64,000 nucleotides of DNA, from positions 620,001-684,000 of the forward strand of contig NZ_MVOL01000001.1 of the NCBI RefSeq assembly GCF_002018875.1, in the 5' to 3' direction. The notes beneath the pieces are model-generated. The model worked only from the letters and a program-made list of their open reading frames with translations. It was not told the origin of the DNA and ran no database searches. The position numbers were made by a program, and so were the translations under genes. This DNA is from Pseudomonas sp. MF4836. GTDB lineage: Bacteria > Pseudomonadota > Gammaproteobacteria > Pseudomonadales > Pseudomonadaceae. Of the stretch, positions 8,688-16,905 are shown piece after piece; position 1 is the stretch's first letter, and every line of letters begins with the position of its first letter.

Positions 8688-9248
8688 CTACGGGCGCGGC
8701 GGATAGATACCGGACGTGGCAATGCAGAAAAAGCCGACGATGGAAGGCTGCATGTTTTCCAGGGGCAAGCCCTGAGTGAACCCCACCGTGGCGCTGTTCA
8801 GGGCCACGAGGGCGGAGGGCGGGGTCGTGGTGTTGGCGGTCACGTAGGTGGGCTTGAACACGGCGCCAGCGGAGTTCGAACTGACCGCCGGAATGCCGCC
8901 TGCCGGGCCCATGGTGCCCGGAGCGTCCGAGGCATAGGCGGTATGGCTATGAACTGGCAGCGCGCTGCTGCTCAGTGCCACGGTCTCGGTGCCGCCGATG
9001 CTGGCCAGGGCGTGTACGCCGATGATCGGATCGACGGTCGAGGCCACCAGATTCACCCCCATGGCTACTCGTCCGCGCAGGTCGGGCAGGCCGAAGGTGG
9101 TGCGGCCATCGCCGCCATAGCGGTTGCCCAGCAGGGAGGCCAGGGCGACATAGGTTTGGAAGTTTAGAATCTGGCCCTCGCAAGCCAGCCAGCCATTCGG
9201 TGCCCAGCCCCACGGGAACAGGCGAATCTCACCAAGAAAGGGATCCAT
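8688..9248 (-). CDS. Tail-collar domain protein, first of three
   Basis: 186 residues from ATG 9248, set by GGAGGAAAAG just upstream; a longer in-frame reading to 9350 is rejected because it adds an AT-rich, low-quality stretch. The pattern is GEIRLFPWGWAPNGWLACEG, YVALASLLGNRYGGDG, FGLPDLRGRVAMGVN, LPVHSHTAY and IATSGIYPPRP. It is the promoter-proximal member of the three-gene tail-collar operon, transcribed out of the 774-bp AT-rich gap. Family knowledge: such proteins occur in tandem in pseudomonads and xanthomonads, with unclear function. Confidence 0.85.
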   Translation of the reverse strand: MDPFLGEIRLFPWGWAPNGWLACEGQILNFQTYVALASLLGNRYGGDGRTTFGLPDLRGRVAMGVNLVASTVDPIIGVHALASIGGTETVALSSSALPVHSHTAYASDAPGTMGPAGGIPAVSSNSAGAVFKPTYVTANTTTPPSALVALNSATVGFTQGLPLENMQPSIVGFFCIATSGIYPPRP

Positions 9249-10022
9249 GCTCTTTTCCTCCATGAAAAAAGACGACACTTTAAATTCGTCTTCCTGATTA
9301 TTTTTAGTGTTGTGTTTTGCACAATAAACAAAAGTTAATTTACTAGGCAAATTTTATTTTTGAATTTTTTAGAGTTAATGCTGTCGTGTCCATGTGACAG
9401 CCATTGGCAACGTATTTGGTAAGGTTTCTCAGTGGCGCTTACAAGTAGGCTGGGCACAGGATAGTTGTGCCTTTGGGCTATTTGAAGGGGGGTGTCGGCG
9501 TTTGTTATCAGTTTGAAGTCCGACACTTACAGTAGGAGATTGCTGCGCCGTGTATCTCAAGTTGAAACAGACACTGCGTACAAGTTGCTGACGACTTATT
9601 GGCGCCAATAAAAAGCTTGGAGAAACTCTGCGGTCTCCAGCAAGGCAGCGTGGGCTGGCCCTTTACGTGATCGAAGAGACGGGTAGGCCGCGCTCGCCGA
9701 ACGCGGGTCGGGAGCTGTTTTAAGTGGGTTTAAATGGAAGAATTATTCCAGGGGTAACAGACCAAGGTGTAGGTTGCATAATCGTCGTGCAATACTAAGT
9801 TCTTATTATTTAAGCTTTTTTAAATGTTCAGGTAGTTGTTTTGGTGTGATGTGTCATGCGGCTATGGTGATTATATCCGAGTGCCGCTCTAGGTTATTTC
9901 TGCACTAATGTTGCGTGTTCTAACTGGGTAAAAATGCTGCTGGTCTTGCCTGTTACATACCCTGCGGCGTGTTTGAAGAAGGTGCTGTACTGTTGCAGTA
10001 CAGCACCCCGCAATGCTCTAGC
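9249..10022. promoter_or_regulatory. AT-rich 774-bp intergenic region, no convincing gene
   Basis: Base composition drops well below that of the flanking genes, with runs such as TTTTATTTTTGAATTTTTTAG near 9350. A 63-codon reading frame on the minus strand (9335-9526) has no clear ribosome site or family signature, and I do not call it. The region must hold the promoter of the tail-collar operon (leftward). Its right end holds the terminator of the binding-protein gene. The composition suggests either a long regulatory leader or an acquired segment. Confidence 0.5.
9981..10007 (-). terminator. Rho-independent-type terminator of the mdeAB-binding protein operon
   Basis: Perfect 12-bp inverted repeat (9981-9992 with 9996-10007) around a 3-base loop, located 16 bases past the stop of the binding-protein gene. 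On the minus strand the stem is followed by TTCTTC. Confidence 0.8.
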
Positions 10023-11156
10023 TTAGAGCCCAGCGCTTTCCTGCGCCGCAGTCTTCGGCTTGCCGTAGTGCCATTCGTAGACCACGAATTTGAAGTCCTT
10101 GAGGTCGCCTTTCTCGTCGAAGCTCAGGTCACCGGTCGGGGTCTTGAAGGTGCCCTTGTGGATCGCCTCGGCGACTTTCTCCGGGTCTTCGCTCTTGGCC
10201 GCGGCGATGCCCCCGGCAATCACTTCCACGGCCGAGTAGGAAGGCAGCACGAACGGACCGCTGGGGTTTTCCTTCTTGGCTTCGAAGGCCTCCACCAGGG
10301 CCTTGTTGGCCGGGTCCTGGTCGAAGGACTTGGGCAGGGTCACCAGCATGCCTTCGGAGGCGTCCTTGGCGATCTGCGAGATCGAGTCGTTGCCCACGCC
10401 TTCAGGACCCATGAAGCGCGCGGTCAGGCCCTTCTCCTTGGCCTGACGCAGCAGCAGGCCCATTTCCGGGTGGTAGCCGCCGAAGTACACGAAGTCGACA
10501 TTGGCTTGCTTGAGCTTGGCCAGGATCGATGAATAGTCGCGCTCGCCGACGTTGATGCCTTCGAACATCGCGACCTTGATCCCTTCCTTGCCGAGGATCT
10601 CCTTGACCGAGCTGGCAATGCCTTCGCCGTACTGCTGCTTGTCGTGCAGCACCGCGACATTGGTCGGTTTGAGCTGGGCGATGTAGCGTGCCGCCGCCGG
10701 GCCCTGGGCGTTGTCCAGGCCGATGGTGCGGAACACCATCTTGTAGCCCCGGGAGGTCAGCTCAGGGCTGGTGGCGGCCGGGGTGATCATCACAATGCCT
10801 TCGTCTTCGTAGATGTCCGAAGCCGGTTGGGTGGAGCTGGAGCACAGGTGGCCGACCACGAACTTGACGCCGTCGTTGACCACTTTGTTGGCCACGGCCA
10901 CCGCTTGTTTCGGGTCGCAGGCGTCGTCGTACTCGACCGCCACCAGTTGCTTGCCGTTGACGCCGCCCTTGGCGTTGATCTGCTCGATGGCCATGCGTGC
11001 GCCGCTGAATTGCATGTCACCGTATTGCGCCACCGGGCCGGTCTTGGCCCCGGCGATGCCGATCCGAATGCTGTCGGCGGCCATCGAATGGCAGGCCAGG
11101 CCAGCGAGGATCATGGCGCTGAGCAGTTGGGTGGCTTTCTTATTGATGCGACTCAT
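10023..11156 (-). CDS. Branched-chain amino-acid-type periplasmic binding protein (LivK/BraC family)
   Basis: 377 residues from ATG 11156 (CAGGAG upstream); a GTG at 11168 adds four residues. A signal peptide ends at CHSMAA. The mature sequence begins SIRIGIAGAKTGPVAQYGD and contains INAKGGVNGKQL, VVGHLCSSSTQPASDIYEDEG and MITPAATSPELT. These are diagnostic of LivK/BraC-type Leu/Ile/Val-binding lipobox-free periplasmic proteins. It lies 50 bases downstream of mdeB and is read in the same direction, so it may deliver the amino acid metabolised by MdeAB. No membrane or ATPase genes accompany it, so it would have to borrow a chromosomal LivHMGF complex. Alternatively it is an unrelated extra receptor. 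Confidence 0.88.
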   Translation of the reverse strand: MSRINKKATQLLSAMILAGLACHSMAADSIRIGIAGAKTGPVAQYGDMQFSGARMAIEQINAKGGVNGKQLVAVEYDDACDPKQAVAVANKVVNDGVKFVVGHLCSSSTQPASDIYEDEGIVMITPAATSPELTSRGYKMVFRTIGLDNAQGPAAARYIAQLKPTNVAVLHDKQQYGEGIASSVKEILGKEGIKVAMFEGINVGERDYSSILAKLKQANVDFVYFGGYHPEMGLLLRQAKEKGLTARFMGPEGVGNDSISQIAKDASEGMLVTLPKSFDQDPANKALVEAFEAKKENPSGPFVLPSYSAVEVIAGGIAAAKSEDPEKVAEAIHKGTFKTPTGDLSFDEKGDLKDFKFVVYEWHYGKPKTAAQESAGL

Positions 11157-11206
11157 TGGGGATTCCACTCCTGTGGGTTAACGATTCAAAAGGTGTTGCA
11201 GGTCCT

Positions 11207-13894
11207 TCAACGATCCCAGGGCGCGGCGCGCACCGGGTCGGGGGTGTAGCGCTCGATTGCGGCGGCCAGTATGCCCGGGTCAAGCCCGTCATGCTCCACC
11301 AGGGTTTTTAAACCGGCAATGACAATGCTGTGCTGATCCACCTCAAAGAATGCCCTGAGGTTGTGCCGATTATCGCTGCGACCAAAGCCGTCGGTGCCCA
11401 GGGTGGTGTAGGGCGCCTTCAGGTATTGGGCAATCAATTGCGGCCAGGCCCGGATGTAGTCGCTGGCGGCAATGATCGGCCGGGTGCCGCCCAGCCACCT
11501 GTCGAGGTGGCTGTGACGGGTGGCCTCGGTCAGTCGATTGTCGCGCTCGACCTCTCGGGCCTCGCGGGCCAATTCGCTGAAGCTGGTGGCGCTGAACACC
11601 TCACTGTGGATGCCCCAGTCCCGCGCCAGAAGGGCGCTGGCGGCGATCACTTCACGCAGGATCGCGCCACTGCCCACCAGCCGCAGGCGCACCTGGGACG
11701 GCTGTTCACAGCTGGACGAATAGCGATAGAGGCCGCGTAACACATCGGCGTGCAATTCAGCATCGAGGGACGGTTGCGGGTAGTTTTCGTTCATCACTGC
11801 CACGTAATGAAACTCGTCGCACTGCTGCTCCAGCAAGCGCCGCGCGGCGTGGTCGAGGATCACCGCCAGCTCCCCGGCAAAGCACGGGTCCCAGGCCCGG
11901 CAGTTGGGCACCATCGAGGCCATCACCAGGCTCGAACCGTCCTGGTGTTGCAGGCCTTCGCCGCCCAAGGTGGTGCGGCCTGCGGTGGCCCCCAGCAGGA
12001 TGCCCCGGGAGCGTTGGTCGGCGGCGGCCCAGATCAGGTCGCCGACCCGCTGGAAGCCGAACATCGAGTAGTAGATGTACACCGGCAGCATCGGCTCGCC
12101 GTGCACCGAATACGAGGTGGCCGCCGCGACCCAGGACGACAGGGCGCCGGCCTCGGTGATGCCTTCTTCGAGCAGTTGGCCGTCCCGGGATTCACGGTAG
12201 GAAAGGATCGATCCGCAGTCTTCGGGCTCGTACAGCTGGCCGTGGGGCGAGTAGATCCCGATCTGCCGAAACAGGCTGGCCATGCCGAAGGTGCGCGCCT
12301 CATCGGCCACGATCGGCACCACGCGCGGCCCCAACTGCGGGGCCTTGAGCCAGGCGGTGAGCATGCGCACCGCGGCCATGGTGGTGGACATTTCCTTGCC
12401 GTCGGCCTGTAAGGCAAACCCGCCTGCCGTGGCCAGGGCCGGCACCGGGATCTGCGGCGCCTGGCTCTTGCGTGCCGGCAACGGCCCGCCCAGGGCCTGG
12501 CGCCGGGCGTGCAGGTAGCGCATTTCCGGGCTGTCGGCAGGTGGGCGATAGAAGCGCAACTGCTCGACATCGGTGTCCGACAGCGGCAGGTGGAAGCGAT
12601 CACGGAACGCCAGCAGGGCGGCGACATCGAGTTTTTTCGCCTGGTGCGCGGTCATCCGCGACTCGCCGGCGGCGCCGATGCCGAAGCCTTTTTTGGTCTT
12701 GGCCAGGATCACCGTCGGCCGGCCCTTGCAGGCCTTGGCGGCGGCGAAGGCGGCGTAGAGTTTGCGCAAGTCATGGCCGCCACGCTTGAGGCCGTTGATC
12801 TCCTCGGCGCTCATGTGTGCCACCAGGCGCCGCACTTGCGGGTCCTTCTCGAAGAAGTGTTCCAGGTTGTAGGCGCCGTCATGGGCACCGAGGGTCTGGA
12901 ACTCGCCATCCGGGGTGGCCGCCAGGCGCTTGAGCAGCAGGTTGTCGCTGTCGCGGGCGAACAGTGCATCCCACTCCGAACCCCAGAGCACCTTGATCAC
13001 GTTCCAGCCGGCGCCGGCAAACAGCGCTTCCAGCTCCTGGATGATCTGGCCGTTGCCGCGCACCGGTCCGTCGAGGCGCTGCAGGTTGCAGTTGACGATA
13101 AAGGTCAGGTTGTCCAACTGCTCGCGGGCCGCCAGGGACAGGCCGGCGATGGATTCCGGCTCGTCCATCTCGCCGTCGCCGAACACCCCCCACACATGGC
13201 GGCCCTCGGTCTGGGCGATGCCCCGGTGCTGCAAGTAGCGCATGAAGCGCGCCTGATACACCGCGCTGATGGGGCCGATGCCCATGGAGCCGGTGGGGAA
13301 CTGCCAGAAGTCCGGCATCAGCCAGGGGTGAGGGTAGGAACACAGGCCCTGGCCGTTGATTTCCTGACGGTAGTTGGCCAGTTGTTCCTCGCTCAGGCGC
13401 CCTTCGAGAAAGGCCCGGGCATAGACTCCCGGCGCTGAGTGCGGCTGGAAAAACACCAGGTCGGCGTTACGCTGCCCGGCCTCGCCGTCGCCACGGAAAA
13501 AGTGCTGGAAGCCGACCTCGAAAATCTCCGCCGCCGAGGCGTAACTGGCGATATGTCCGCCCAGTTCGCCATAGGCGTGGTTGGCCCGCACCACCATGGC
13601 CAGGGCGTTCCAGCGCAGCAGGCCGGTGATGCGCTCTTCCAGCGCCAGGTCGCCGGGGTAGCTGCCCTGTTGCGCCAGGGACAGGGTGTTGCGGTAGGCG
13701 GAAAAGGCCTGGGCCTCGCGGTTGATGCCGTGTTCGCCGGCGAATTCCTCCAGGCGCTTGAGCAGGTAGCGCGCCCGCTCCGGGCCGCAGACTTCCAGGG
13801 TTGAAGCCAGGGCATCGAGCCATTCCCGGGTTTCCTGCGGGTCCAGGTCTTCGGCGCTGTGCTCGCCAGGGGGCATGGTAATAGGCGTGGCCAT
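11207..13894 (-). CDS. mdeB: 2-oxobutyrate/pyruvate dehydrogenase E1 component, MdeB type
   Basis: 895 residues from ATG 13894, with GGGAGG upstream. It is a homodimeric AceE-type E1: thiamine diphosphate motif GDGEMDEPES through NLTFIVNCNLQRLDGPVRGN, with GQG and HPWLMPDFWQFPTGSMGIGP in the N-terminal half. The C-terminal transketolase-like half includes TLGGEGLQHQDGSS. The size matches E1p (about 890). In P. putida, mdeB next to mdeA encodes an E1 homologue with 2-oxobutyrate activity, converting the lyase product with E2/E3 to propionyl-CoA. The gene starts 11 bases after mdeA stops, so they form an operon. Without a neighbouring E2, it must share lipoyl partners from elsewhere. Order and neighbours decide between aceE and mdeB. 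Confidence 0.88.
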   Translation of the reverse strand: MATPITMPPGEHSAEDLDPQETREWLDALASTLEVCGPERARYLLKRLEEFAGEHGINREAQAFSAYRNTLSLAQQGSYPGDLALEERITGLLRWNALAMVVRANHAYGELGGHIASYASAAEIFEVGFQHFFRGDGEAGQRNADLVFFQPHSAPGVYARAFLEGRLSEEQLANYRQEINGQGLCSYPHPWLMPDFWQFPTGSMGIGPISAVYQARFMRYLQHRGIAQTEGRHVWGVFGDGEMDEPESIAGLSLAAREQLDNLTFIVNCNLQRLDGPVRGNGQIIQELEALFAGAGWNVIKVLWGSEWDALFARDSDNLLLKRLAATPDGEFQTLGAHDGAYNLEHFFEKDPQVRRLVAHMSAEEINGLKRGGHDLRKLYAAFAAAKACKGRPTVILAKTKKGFGIGAAGESRMTAHQAKKLDVAALLAFRDRFHLPLSDTDVEQLRFYRPPADSPEMRYLHARRQALGGPLPARKSQAPQIPVPALATAGGFALQADGKEMSTTMAAVRMLTAWLKAPQLGPRVVPIVADEARTFGMASLFRQIGIYSPHGQLYEPEDCGSILSYRESRDGQLLEEGITEAGALSSWVAAATSYSVHGEPMLPVYIYYSMFGFQRVGDLIWAAADQRSRGILLGATAGRTTLGGEGLQHQDGSSLVMASMVPNCRAWDPCFAGELAVILDHAARRLLEQQCDEFHYVAVMNENYPQPSLDAELHADVLRGLYRYSSSCEQPSQVRLRLVGSGAILREVIAASALLARDWGIHSEVFSATSFSELAREAREVERDNRLTEATRHSHLDRWLGGTRPIIAASDYIRAWPQLIAQYLKAPYTTLGTDGFGRSDNRHNLRAFFEVDQHSIVIAGLKTLVEHDGLDPGILAAAIERYTPDPVRAAPWDR

Positions 13895-13905
13895 GGCAAC
13901 CTCCC

Positions 13906-15105
13906 TCACGCGCAGGCATCCAGGGCCTGGGTCACGTCGGCCAGCAGGTCGGCGATGTCCTCCAGACCCACCGACAGGCGCACCAGCCCTTCGGAGATCC
14001 CGTGGTGCGCGCGCTCTTCAGGGGTGTAGGTGGAGTGGGTCATGCTCGCCGGGTGCTGGGCCAGGGATTCGGCATCCCCCAGGCTCACGGCGCGGCTGAA
14101 CAGCTCCAGGGCATTCATGAAGCGCTTGCCGGTGGCCAGCCCGCCCTTGAGTTCAAAGGCGATCATGCCCCCTGGCAGTTTCATCTGGCGCTGGGCCAAT
14201 TCGTATTGCGGGAACGATGGCAGGCCGGGGTAGGTGACCCACTCGACCGCCGGGTGATTCTGCAGGTACTGCGCGACCTGCAGCGCGTTGCTGCAATGGC
14301 GCTCCATGCGCAGGGACAGGGTCTTGAGGCCGCGCATCAGGAGGAAGGCGTCCTGGGGCGAAAGCACCGCGCCGGTCAGGTCCTTCAGCCCTTGCAGGCG
14401 AATGCGGTCGGCCAGGGCCTGGCGGGTGACCACCATGCCGGCGGTGATGTCGCCATGGCCGCTGAGGTACTTGGTGGCGGAGTGCACCACCACGTCCGCA
14501 CCCAGTTCCAGGGGGCGTTGCAGGTAAGGGGTGCAGTAGGTGTTGTCCACCACCAGGGTCAGGTTGCGGTGGCGCGCGGTGATTTCGGCCACGGCCTGGA
14601 TGTCCACCAACTGCATGTTGGGGTTGGCCGGGGTCTCGAAATACACCATGCGCGTGTTCGGGCCGATGGCGTCCCGCAGTTCGGCGAGGTTGGACATGTC
14701 GACATGCCGCACCTTGACCCCGAACTCGCCGATGCCGTGGTGCAGCAGGGCGAAGGTGCAGCCGTACAGGGTGCGATTGACGATGATCTCGTCACCCGGT
14801 CGCAGCAACGTCCAGAAGGTCGCGGCAATCGCGCCCATGCCGGAGCTGAAGGCCACGCCGGCTTCGCCGTTTTCCAGGGCGGCCATGCGGGTTTCCAGCA
14901 GGGCCAGGGTCGGGTTGGAAATGCGCGTGTAGAAGTGCCCGCTTTCTTCGCCGGCAAAGCAGCCGGCGCCGTATTCGGCGGTGGCAAAGGCAAAGGTCGA
15001 GGTCAGGTAGATCGGCGGGATCAGCGCGCCGTTGTTGTCCAGCGGGTTGTAGCCGTGATGGATCGCACGGGTGGAAAAGCCCAGTTCATTGTTTTTATTG
15101 TGCAT
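13906..15105 (-). CDS. mdeA: Methionine gamma-lyase
   Basis: 399 residues from ATG 15105. It cleaves L-methionine to methanethiol, ammonia and 2-oxobutyrate using PLP. It shows the Cys/Met-metabolism PLP fold with YTRISNPT (phosphate-binding tyrosine/arginine from the neighbour subunit) and SATKYLSGHGD with the Schiff-base lysine at 212. LYGCTFALLHHGIGEFGVK contains Cys116, the residue that marks true methionine gamma-lyases and distinguishes them from cystathionine enzymes. The length is one residue more than the P. putida enzyme. It is read leftward into mdeB and diverges from mdeR. Confidence 0.93.
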   Translation of the reverse strand: MHNKNNELGFSTRAIHHGYNPLDNNGALIPPIYLTSTFAFATAEYGAGCFAGEESGHFYTRISNPTLALLETRMAALENGEAGVAFSSGMGAIAATFWTLLRPGDEIIVNRTLYGCTFALLHHGIGEFGVKVRHVDMSNLAELRDAIGPNTRMVYFETPANPNMQLVDIQAVAEITARHRNLTLVVDNTYCTPYLQRPLELGADVVVHSATKYLSGHGDITAGMVVTRQALADRIRLQGLKDLTGAVLSPQDAFLLMRGLKTLSLRMERHCSNALQVAQYLQNHPAVEWVTYPGLPSFPQYELAQRQMKLPGGMIAFELKGGLATGKRFMNALELFSRAVSLGDAESLAQHPASMTHSTYTPEERAHHGISEGLVRLSVGLEDIADLLADVTQALDACA

Positions 15106-15229
15106 GGTGAATGCTCCCGGTTTTGTTGTAATGCTATGCTCAATTTCGCTGCGATAAATTCCAAATTTGCCCGCTAATTCACGGCGAAATGGAACAAAAC
15201 CAAATAAAAACAAGATAAAGAGGCAAGAC
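15106..15229. promoter_or_regulatory. Divergent mdeA/mdeR control region
   Basis: A 124-bp AT-rich region separates the two start codons. It includes TTTCGC and GCGAAA half-sites about 35 bases apart (near 15140-15186) and A-rich tracts, as expected for an Lrp-type regulator that wraps or bends DNA. The exact promoter elements cannot be assigned. Confidence 0.55.
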
Positions 15230-15700
15230 ATGCCTATTGGCCTGGACCGTACCGACAAAGCCCTGCTCAGCGCCCTGCAAGGCAACGCCCGACTCACCGT
15301 CGCCGAGTTGGCCGACAGTGTTTCCCTCACTACCTCGCCGTGCTGGCGGCGGGTGAAAATCCTCGAAGAAAACGCAGTCATCGTCGGCTACCAGGCGATC
15401 CTCTCACCCAAGGCCCTGGGCTTTGGAGTCACGGCGTTTGTCAGCGTGATGATGGAGTCCCACTCCCAGGACACCGCCCGCGCCTTTGAACAGCGGCTGC
15501 TGGAAATCCCGGAAATCGTCGCCTGCCACAACGTCTCCGGGCGCTATGACTTCCTGCTGGAAGTGGTGGCCAAGGACCTGGAATCCTTCGGCGAATTTGC
15601 CCGTGAAGTCCTGCAAACCCTGCCGGCGGTGAAAGAGATCTACTCGAGTTTTTCCTTCAAATCGGTGAAGCCGACACGGGTGATTCCGGTGCTGGGGTGA
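15230..15700 (+). CDS. mdeR: Lrp/AsnC-family regulator of methionine catabolism
   Basis: 156 residues from ATG 15230, with AAGAGG upstream. It has the standard two-domain architecture: an N-terminal winged helix (LDRTDKALLSALQGNARLTVAELADSV followed by SPCWRRVKILEENAVI) and a C-terminal RAM domain with SGRYDFLLEVVAKDLESFGEF. In P. putida the divergent Lrp-type MdeR activates mdeAB in response to methionine. Position, orientation and neighbours are the same here, so I use the symbol. The gene is monocistronic or ends before the unknown gene 94 bases away. Confidence 0.9.
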   Translation: MPIGLDRTDKALLSALQGNARLTVAELADSVSLTTSPCWRRVKILEENAVIVGYQAILSPKALGFGVTAFVSVMMESHSQDTARAFEQRLLEIPEIVACHNVSGRYDFLLEVVAKDLESFGEFAREVLQTLPAVKEIYSSFSFKSVKPTRVIPVLG

Positions 15701-15793
15701 GCGTTGCGGGTGCTGCCGGGCTTGCGACGGCCGCGCTAACGCGGTAGTCGTGGCGGGGCAATTACCTGCAACTACCCCTTAAGGATGAGCACC

Positions 15794-16570
15794 ATGACCG
15801 ATGATTTGAAGCAATCGGGTTCCACCACCACGACCCAGACCACCACCTCCCTGGAACAGGTCAAGACCGGGCGGGTCCTGGACTTCAGCTGGGCGCCCAA
15901 CAGCAACACGACCACCACCACGGTTTCTGCGGATTTTGTCGATTATCGGGTCGATACCGCCCAGGGCAGCCCTACCGGCGACAGCCATTCGATTGCGCGC
16001 TTTACCTACGTGCAGGGCAAGGGCGGCGGGCAGATCAGCCAGTTGTTCCTTGAAGAGCTGCGGGCCGGGGTGCGGGCCAATACCCAGCTCGGCCTGCTGG
16101 TGGGACGCAAGTGGGTTCTGGACCCGGACGCCGAGACCTCGGGCAGCGTTGGCACCTATGTGATCGAGCAGTTCGATGACATGCGCGCCAGCGTCAACTA
16201 CGTCGCGCGCTTTGCCAGGGTATTCGCCGACCCGCGCATGGTCACCTACCATGCTGGCGGCCATGTCCACCCCAACGTGTCGATCAGCGCCAGCCAGTCC
16301 CTGGGCATGGCCGACTCCGGCAAATCGTTCCTGGTGATCAGCGACAGCGATGTCACCCTGACCCTTGGCGCAGACGTGACCGAAGGCTTCAAGTCCACCT
16401 TCATCCAGGCCGGTGCCGGCAAGATCAACATCGCGGTATCGCCCAGCCATACCCTGTACAGCAACGCCGGGACCCGGACCCACACCCTCAACCCGCTGGA
16501 TGAAATGGAGGTCAGTACCTTCCCGTTCGGGCCGGTATACCTGGCGTTCCGCGTGCGGCCGACGGCCTGA
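15794..16570 (+). CDS. Unrecognised protein, Thr-rich N-terminus
   Basis: 258 residues from ATG 15794, favoured over ATG 15785 because AAGGA falls at the right distance for the former. I do not recognise the family. Visible features are a Thr/Ser-rich leader (GSTTTTQTTTSLEQ and SNTTTTTVSADF), no signal peptide and no membrane segment. A central stretch reads LGLLVGRKWVLDPDAETSGSVGTYVIEQFDDMRASVNYVARFARVF, and a beta-rich C-terminal half has alternating hydrophobics (FLVISDSDVTLTLGADV and FIQAGAGKINIAVS). It is flanked by strong hairpins, so it is probably a single-gene unit. It does not obviously belong with mdeR or with the ABC operon. Confidence 0.7.
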   Translation: MTDDLKQSGSTTTTQTTTSLEQVKTGRVLDFSWAPNSNTTTTTVSADFVDYRVDTAQGSPTGDSHSIARFTYVQGKGGGQISQLFLEELRAGVRANTQLGLLVGRKWVLDPDAETSGSVGTYVIEQFDDMRASVNYVARFARVFADPRMVTYHAGGHVHPNVSISASQSLGMADSGKSFLVISDSDVTLTLGADVTEGFKSTFIQAGAGKINIAVSPSHTLYSNAGTRTHTLNPLDEMEVSTFPFGPVYLAFRVRPTA

Positions 16571-16905
16571 TGAGTGCGCGTGCCGCCCAGGGGCCGGGCG
16601 GCACGCCAACGCCGCGCTAGCCCACGCTCGATAGCAGCGCGGTTTGATGCCGCGCTGACTACGTGAGCTACGCGGCTACCCGTTGGCGATGGCAAAAGCA
16701 CTGGCGGCAACCCAGGCAAATCATGAGCTTTGCGTGGCTGGGGTGATGGTGCAAAAGGGCTCGAGGCGCGGCATCGCTTATAACCAGAAAATATTTTCTA
16801 TGCGATAGAACTATTGGAATGTTTATAAGGGAATGCTTTTAATCCCCGCCTCAACCTTTTGTGTTCGCTGGATTTTTTAGCGGCCATCCTGTTCCGGGAT
16901 TTTTT
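16571..16905. terminator. Intergenic region with two hairpins and the ABC-operon promoter
   Basis: A perfect 11-bp inverted repeat (16578-16588 with 16596-16606) follows the stop of the unknown gene by 7 bases. A second 8-bp hairpin lies at 16635-16642/16650-16657. Neither has a T-tract, but both are GC-rich and likely end transcription. The stretch 16770-16870 turns AT-rich (AATATTTTCTATGCGATAG) and presumably carries the promoter of the downstream ABC operon. Confidence 0.55.

Noticed and set aside
7499..9248. Remnant prophage
   Set aside because: Only tail-collar domains are present. There is no integrase, capsid, portal, lysis or baseplate gene and no attachment-like duplication, so a phage origin is not supported by the neighbourhood.
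9335..9526. 63-codon minus-strand frame in the AT-rich gap
   Set aside because: No ribosome site, no recognisable motif, and the only long frame in an AT-rich segment.
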